Source: Acinetobacter parvus DSM 16617 = CIP 108168
GTDB taxonomy: Bacteria > Pseudomonadota > Gammaproteobacteria > Pseudomonadales > Moraxellaceae
Length of the DNA: 10,435 bases
Direction of reading: 5' to 3'
Assembly: GCF_000368025.1 (NCBI RefSeq)
Contig: NZ_KB849211.1
Location: 469,598 to 480,032 of the forward strand
Shown here: positions 6,399-10,435 of the stretch, piece after piece
How positions within the stretch are numbered: position 1 is the stretch's first letter
Layout: each line of letters starts with the position of its first letter
The notes under the pieces: model-generated
What the model saw: the letters and a program-made list of their open reading frames with translations, nothing else
What the model was told of the DNA's origin: nothing
Database searches by the model: none
Position numbers and translations under genes: made by a program

Positions 6399-6917
6399 CT
6401 ACAAACCAAAACTTAAGGTGTATGACAACTGAAGCACAGGTTCTGCTTTTTTAGCAGTTTTCCCATCTGCCCCCTCCAATGGTTCACGTACGCCCGCACC
6501 CACACTGAATGTGCTAATGCGTTCATTATTCAACCATACAAAGGCCATATCAGCCCCCACACCCAAATTCGCCTTTACTTTTCCACCATAATTTTTACTG
6601 TCCAGATGACCTGCATATACCCCAACGTAATATCCGTTTTTATCTGTGCCCGTCAGGTAATATGGATAACGGAAGCCAACCTGACCGCCCGCCTCATTGT
6701 CATCGTTTAAAAATGCACCTGCTTTCGCATAGGCAATCCCGTATGGATTCACCCATTCAAGGTTGGCGTGTAATAATTTTTTGGTTACACCTGCCCCAAT
6801 ATTCCAGCTTGAAACTTTTGCATCCTTGAGTTTAGGTTGAGGCTTGAATGGATTTTCCTCAGCATGGACCAAACCCGTAGATGTTAAAACCGCCAGCAAA
6901 AGGTAAATTCTTTTCAT
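6399..6917 (-). CDS. Exported protein, probably a small outer-membrane barrel, function unknown
   Basis: The 172-residue product begins with a clear signal peptide (MKRIYLLLAVLTSTGLVHA, cleavage after Ala19). The mature part is rich in alternating polar/hydrophobic, glycine- and tyrosine-rich stretches such as GVGADMAFVWL and TFSVGAGVREPL, and ends in LQLSYTLSFGL, all in keeping with beta strands of an outer-membrane or periplasmic barrel. An in-frame GTG at 6929 would add four residues, but GGAG six to seven bases before the ATG at 6917 lies inside that extension and the GTG itself has a badly spaced site, so 6917 is chosen. I recognise no family and see no catalytic motif. The divergent promoter region with a long inverted repeat lies upstream. 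Confidence 0.78.
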   Translation of the reverse strand: MKRIYLLLAVLTSTGLVHAEENPFKPQPKLKDAKVSSWNIGAGVTKKLLHANLEWVNPYGIAYAKAGAFLNDDNEAGGQVGFRYPYYLTGTDKNGYYVGVYAGHLDSKNYGGKVKANLGVGADMAFVWLNNERISTFSVGAGVREPLEGADGKTAKKAEPVLQLSYTLSFGL

Positions 6918-6956
6918 TATTTTCTCCACTTTCCCTAAGAGTGTGTCCTATTTCAA

Positions 6957-7038
6957 ACAGTTTGTGACTTTAACAGAATTATTTTGCTTCTAATATACAA
7001 GACCATACAATTTTAATGTCTACAAAGTCATAAACTGT
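6957..7038. repeat. Long inverted repeat in divergent promoter region
   Basis: The arm 6957-6971 (ACAGTTTGTGACTTT) is the reverse complement of 7024-7038 (AAAGTCATAAACTGT) except for one base, over 15 bases, with 52 bases between. In plus-strand RNA the mismatch becomes a G-U pair, so the stem would be complete; in minus-strand RNA it would be A-C. A candidate -10 for the exported-protein gene falls between the arms. It may be a pair of operator sites that loop, a dyad for a divergent regulator, or a remnant of a small mobile repeat. Confidence 0.6.
6992..7022 (-). promoter_or_regulatory. Tentative promoter of the exported-protein gene
   Basis: On the minus strand TATATT (6997-6992) is a five-of-six -10 match, and TAGACA (7022-7017) a five-of-six -35 match, but the spacing is 19 bases, two longer than ideal. 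It would give a leader of about 70 bases and sits between the arms of the inverted repeat. Confidence 0.3.
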
Positions 7039-7147
7039 CGCACCAGCACTTGCATGAAGTACTGAAAATTCTACAGTATGATCATTCAACTTAAGTTAAA
7101 ATAGCCAGCCGCTCCATCCTTTTATTTTGTAATTAAGTCGACACCGT

Positions 7148-9172
7148 ATGAAACAGCACTTTCCTTTAAAAAACATGCAACAAGAAAAGCGCATTTACAA
7201 GGGTCGAATTTTTTTTGCAATCTTTATTGTGGTGACCTGTCTGCTCATCCTGATCTGCCGCTATGCCTATTTGCAGATTGTGCATTATGATGACTTCACC
7301 ACCGCCTCCGACAAGAACCGAATCCGCCTGCAACCTCTGGCCCCTGCCCGTGGTTATATCTACGACCGCAATGGTGTGCTTTTGGCCGACAACTATCCCG
7401 TGTTTACTGCCACGCTCAGCCGTGCAGATGTCAGTGATATAGACGATACGATTAACCGCCTGATTCCTGTGCTGGGCCTGACCGAAGAAGATGTGGAACG
7501 CTTTAAGAGTCGGGTGAAAACGGCACGAAAAACTGAGCGGATTGCCATCAAGCTCAACCTGAATGAGGCGGACATCGCCAAATTCAGTGAAGTCAAATAC
7601 GGGTTCCCTGGCGTCAAGATTGAAACGCAAATGACCCGCTATTATCCGCATGGGGAGCTTTTCGCGCATGTGCTGGGTTATGTGGGCCGTATTAATGATA
7701 AAGAACTGAAATCAATTGACAAGGACTTATACGCTGGCACCAACCTGATTGGTAAAATTGGGGTGGAAAAAAGTTATGAAGAATTGTTGCATGGCACGCC
7801 AGGCTATGAATCGGTGGAGGCCGATGCACATGGCAATATCCTGCGTAATCTAGGACGACAGGCACCAATTCGCGGCAATGACCTGTATTTATCGATTGAC
7901 TATGGTCTCCAGATTGTGGCGGCACAACAGTTGGCGGACCGCCGTGGGGCAATTGTGGCCATGGACCCACGTACGGGTGAAATTCTGGCTTTAGTCTCCA
8001 GTCCGAGCTTCAATCCCAATTTATTCGTAACAGGCATTAGCTCAAAAGATTATAGTGGACTGCGTGACAATCTGGACCAACCACTTTATAACCGTGCAGT
8101 TCAGGGTGTTTATCCTCCAGGTTCAACCATTAAGCCAATGTTTGGACTGGGTGGCATTCATTATGGTCTGGTTGACTGGGGAACTGCAATTTCTGACCCA
8201 GGCTATTTTAACTTACCAGGTGACAGCCACCGCTTCCGTGACCATAAAAAAACGGGACATGGTGCGGTCAACCTGCATAAGGCCGAAGTAGTCTCCTGTG
8301 ACACCTATTTCTATATCCTGTCCTACCGCATGGGCATTGAGAAAATGAATGACTGGATGCGCCAATTTGGTTTCGGGGAAAAGACAGGTGTTGACCTGCC
8401 AAGTGAAAGCAGTGGCTTATATCCAAGCCCTGAGTGGAAAATGCGTACTCGCAAATCCAAGTGGCTGAAAGGTGAAACCATTTCGGTCAGTATTGGTCAG
8501 GGTGCATTTACCGCAACACCATTACAACTGGCAATGGCAACGGCAATTACAGCGAACAAAGGGTCACACGTCACCCCTCACGTGTTGCGGGACAATAAGG
8601 GTGCAAAAAAATTCACGGTGCACAATGCCCCTGATGGTAAAATTCAGTTCAATGGGACAGAACAGGACTGGCTGAATATGCATGCAGCCATGATTGATGT
8701 CATCCAAACAGGAACAGGTCGAGGCATTAAAGGTGGCCTACAGTATTCAATTGCTGGAAAAACAGGTACAGCCCAGGTCAAGAGTATCGCACAGGGCAAA
8801 CGCTACAATGAAGCGGCCTTATCCTCAAGACAATGGGACCACGGTTTATTTGTCGGCTTTGCACCAGCAGACACCCCTGAGATTGCGATTGCCGTGGTAT
8901 GGGAAAATGGTAAGCATGGTGGTTCCGCAGCGCAACTAGCGCGCCCAGTTTTCGATTACTGGTTAGTGACACGCAACAAGAATCCGCTGCGCCCTGCAAA
9001 CCATCAGGTGAGTGGCGGCTTAATGACAGCAGGCATCAAGCCAAGCGAATTGCCAAGCGGCAATACCACTGCACCAACAACGGCGCAAGCCTCACTGCCA
9101 ATACCCCCTACGGTGACCCCTGCCCCAGCAGTTACCCCACCACCACAGCCAGCCGATGGAATCACTGAATAA
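7148..9172 (+). CDS. mrdA: Penicillin-binding protein 2, elongation-specific peptidoglycan transpeptidase
   Basis: PBP2 cross-links peptidoglycan in the elongasome with RodA and MreBCD and is a beta-lactam target. The 674-residue protein has a short cytoplasmic tail, one membrane anchor at about 20-39, the dimerisation/pedestal region including ARGYIYDRNG (67-76) and the transpeptidase domain from about 260 to 605. Its three active-site motifs are intact: Ser326-Thr-Ile-Lys329, Ser383-Cys-Asp385 and Lys538-Thr-Gly-Thr541. Residues 635-670 form a Pro/Thr/Ala-rich tail that extends past the E. coli protein (633 residues) and is probably disordered in the periplasm. The ATG lacks a strong Shine-Dalgarno; Met10 (7175) is not better. 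Unlike E. coli, rodA does not follow; rsmD does, overlapping by one base. Confidence 0.96.
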   Translation: MKQHFPLKNMQQEKRIYKGRIFFAIFIVVTCLLILICRYAYLQIVHYDDFTTASDKNRIRLQPLAPARGYIYDRNGVLLADNYPVFTATLSRADVSDIDDTINRLIPVLGLTEEDVERFKSRVKTARKTERIAIKLNLNEADIAKFSEVKYGFPGVKIETQMTRYYPHGELFAHVLGYVGRINDKELKSIDKDLYAGTNLIGKIGVEKSYEELLHGTPGYESVEADAHGNILRNLGRQAPIRGNDLYLSIDYGLQIVAAQQLADRRGAIVAMDPRTGEILALVSSPSFNPNLFVTGISSKDYSGLRDNLDQPLYNRAVQGVYPPGSTIKPMFGLGGIHYGLVDWGTAISDPGYFNLPGDSHRFRDHKKTGHGAVNLHKAEVVSCDTYFYILSYRMGIEKMNDWMRQFGFGEKTGVDLPSESSGLYPSPEWKMRTRKSKWLKGETISVSIGQGAFTATPLQLAMATAITANKGSHVTPHVLRDNKGAKKFTVHNAPDGKIQFNGTEQDWLNMHAAMIDVIQTGTGRGIKGGLQYSIAGKTGTAQVKSIAQGKRYNEAALSSRQWDHGLFVGFAPADTPEIAIAVVWENGKHGGSAAQLARPVFDYWLVTRNKNPLRPANHQVSGGLMTAGIKPSELPSGNTTAPTTAQASLPIPPTVTPAPAVTPPPQPADGITE

Positions 9173-9720
9173 TGAAGAACCAATTACGCATTATTGGGGG
9201 TGAATGGAAACGACGTTCCCTGCCCTTTGCCAGTATTGAGGGTTTAAGGCCAACCCCTGACCGTGTCCGTGAGACCTTGTTCAACTGGCTGATGTGGGAT
9301 ATCCAGAATGCACAGGTGCTGGACCTATGCAGTGGTTCGGGCGCCCTCGGTTTTGAAGCGCTCTCGCGTGGCGCAGCAAAAGTGGTGATGATTGAACCCA
9401 ACCCAACTCAGGCACGTTTTTTAAAGGATAATATCCAGTTATTAAAAGCGGAAAATTGTCAGTTGATGATCTCAACCGCGCAGCAGGCATTAGTGAAATT
9501 ACACAGTGGCTTTGATGTCGTGTTTCTTGATCCACCCTACAGCCTTGATTTATGGCAAGAGCTTGCCGAGTTGGCTGAACCATTGATTAATCCGAACGCC
9601 TATATTTATGTTGAGGCAGACCGTGACCTGTCACAGCTAAAACTTCCAGCCAGTTGGCAAAAAATCAAGGAAACCAAGGCAGGTATGGTACGTGCAGGTT
9701 TATATCAAAAGATGGCCTAA
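9172..9720 (+). CDS. rsmD: 16S rRNA (guanine(966)-N2)-methyltransferase
   Basis: RsmD methylates G966 of 16S rRNA in the assembled small subunit, using S-adenosylmethionine. The 182-residue protein shows the N-terminal RIIGGEWKRRSL and RPTPDRVRETLFNWL segments (6-17 and 26-40) typical of the family, the cofactor-binding motif VLDLCSGSGALGFEALSRGA (49-68), the acidic end of strand two at Glu75, and the catalytic DPPY at 120-123. Its ATG shares one base with the mrdA stop (TAATG), so translation is probably coupled to PBP2. The stop overlaps the convergent gene by four bases, and no terminator is seen between the two. Confidence 0.95.
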   Translation: MKNQLRIIGGEWKRRSLPFASIEGLRPTPDRVRETLFNWLMWDIQNAQVLDLCSGSGALGFEALSRGAAKVVMIEPNPTQARFLKDNIQLLKAENCQLMISTAQQALVKLHSGFDVVFLDPPYSLDLWQELAELAEPLINPNAYIYVEADRDLSQLKLPASWQKIKETKAGMVRAGLYQKMA

Positions 9721-10124
9721 AATATTCGCAACCAGAAAAAGCGAACCAACTGCCCCCGATCAAATGGAAAGCTGGACAAGTACTCATAGCCAATTCGGTT
9801 GGTTGAATTGAGTTGGTAGATCATGCCATATCCCAATGAAACTGAAAAATCATCCAGAGACAAGTTACTGGTGTCACCTGTCAGCATTTTATGGTTAAAC
9901 TGGTTGGTTTGATAGGCCGTATAGTTATAGACACGCCAGCGCTCACCCTGAAAAAACAGGTTATGCAGAATTGAATAATCTGTTTTCTCTTGCTGTGGAT
10001 AGGCTGAGTCAAACATTTCTTCAGCATCATCATTGACCGCTGTAAAAAAATTATAATCCCCTGCATGACAGATACAGGAGAAAAATAAAATAAAACAGGA
10101 TAAAAGTGCTGATTGACTACGCAT
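9717..10124 (-). CDS. Small exported protein with outer-membrane-type C-terminus, function unknown
   Basis: The 135-residue product has a hydrophobic leader (about 1-21, ending CHA before GDYNFF) that looks like a signal peptide. The mature part is aromatic and polar, with probable beta strands RWRVYNYTAY, FSVSLGYGMIYQL and NRIGYEYLSSF, and it ends LVRFFWLRIF; a terminal phenylalanine with alternating hydrophobic residues is the recognised pattern of the last strand of outer-membrane barrels. At about 114 mature residues it is short for a complete barrel, so it may be a truncated member of a larger family or may oligomerise. The ATG lacks a clear Shine-Dalgarno, so the start is uncertain. It is convergent with rsmD and overlaps its stop codon. 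Confidence 0.6.
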   Translation of the reverse strand: MRSQSALLSCFILFFSCICHAGDYNFFTAVNDDAEEMFDSAYPQQEKTDYSILHNLFFQGERWRVYNYTAYQTNQFNHKMLTGDTSNLSLDDFSVSLGYGMIYQLNSTNRIGYEYLSSFPFDRGQLVRFFWLRIF

Positions 10125-10435
10125 AGCATGTTGAATTAATTCGATGAAGAATGAGCATAACCTGTCCCAGAAAGTTTAAGCAAATGGAACACACTCATTC
10201 ACATCCCTTTTTTCCGCCTTGCGTATCTTCACATTCTGCTCCTCAAACTGATTGTTATATAAATTTTTCATTTTTGTTTTCTCAATTATATTACATGATT
10301 AAAATCAAATATATAGAAAAAAATATGCGTTTCATCTCAAAACTGGATTTTATGTCGTACGATTTAAGTCATTTAATTGCTTATGTTAGACATATAGGAC
10401 TTACGCATTGACGGATTCAAAAAAGTATTAAAATA
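10125..10435. other. AT-rich region at right edge without a supported gene
   Basis: These 311 bases hold a weak leftward promoter candidate for the exported-protein gene (AAGCAA at 10178-10183 and AGCATA at 10154-10159 on the plus strand, 18-base spacing), the palindrome GAATTAATTC at 10132-10141, and 7-base inverted words GAATGAG (10149-10155) and CTCATTC (10194-10200). An open frame crosses the region to 10411 but has no start signal and an unlikely composition. The right end could be the start of a further element or gene cut by the window. Confidence 0.5.

Noticed and set aside
6918..6929. GTG start at 6929 for the exported protein
   Set aside because: The extension contains the Shine-Dalgarno of the downstream ATG and weakens the signal peptide start; its own upstream purine run is only three bases from the GTG.
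7050..7102. Sigma-70 promoter for mrdA (TTGCAT at 7050-7055, TATGAT at 7077-7082, or TAAAAT at 7097-7102)
   Set aside because: The first pair is spaced by 21 bases and TAAAAT has no acceptable -35 at 16-18 bases; the real promoter cannot be chosen from the sequence.
9881..10129. 82-residue minus frame starting five bases before the exported-protein gene
   Set aside because: It overlaps the longer frame that has a signal peptide and a barrel-type C-terminus; the shorter product has no such pattern and looks like its shifted shadow.
676..10406. Shared words ATGTCGTA and CTTACGC at the TnpB end (676-693) and at the right edge (10352-10406), as possible two ends of one large element
   Set aside because: Spacing between the words differs (a few bases versus about 40), surrounding bases do not match, and the housekeeping genes between them are in normal arrangements; coincidence is more likely.
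10151..10411. 86-residue rightward open frame in the last intergenic stretch
   Set aside because: No Shine-Dalgarno before its ATG, a composition typical of translated AT-rich spacer, and no recognisable domain; its final part from 10324 could at most be a decayed gene piece.

Overview
The window looks like a chromosomal segment of an Acinetobacter-type gammaproteobacterium (Moraxellaceae). The evidence is moderate-to-low G+C, very AT-rich intergenic DNA, and the gene contents: an E. coli-like NADP-type GdhA, an anchorless RnfB-like ferredoxin fused in an operon to nth, and mrdA (PBP2) directly followed by rsmD instead of rodA. No species can be fixed from the sequence alone. No tRNA, rRNA or CRISPR array was seen.

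Layout. Positions 1-611 (minus) hold the N-terminal half of an IS200/IS605-type TnpB nuclease that runs off the left edge. Its presumed element end, with two hairpins, lies at about 612-735, just beyond the terminator of gdhA. gdhA (814-2157, minus) is followed by 408 bases of AT-rich DNA that carries its upstream region, with repeated GTGCA/CGCACC words and a sigma-54-like match, and then an extended -10 promoter for the rightward pair rsxB-nth (2566-4050). A hairpin at the nth stop codon serves as a shared convergent terminator with a small leftward membrane-protein gene (4047-4229). Upstream of that on the same strand are adk (4290-4943), a DUF445 membrane protein (5027-6340) and an exported, probably barrel-forming protein (6399-6917). 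A 230-base divergent region with a long inverted repeat separates this from the rightward mrdA-rsmD pair (7148-9720), which overlap by one base. A convergent small exported protein (9717-10124) overlaps the rsmD stop by four bases. The last 311 bases are AT-rich and hold no gene I can support.

Functionally most of the window is housekeeping: ammonium assimilation (GdhA), iron-sulfur electron transfer beside base-excision repair (RsxB-like/Nth), nucleotide balance (Adk), envelope elongation (PBP2) and ribosome maturation (RsmD). The accessory part is the TnpB element. I do not see a convincing new multi-gene system. The points most worth checking are the TnpB element with its possible guide RNA beyond the left edge, the inverted repeat between the divergent genes at 6957-7038, the nitrogen-type regulatory words upstream of gdhA, the unusual cysteine spacing of the orphan RsxB, the internal repeat in the DUF445 protein, and a one-strand-only terminator made of a direct repeat.
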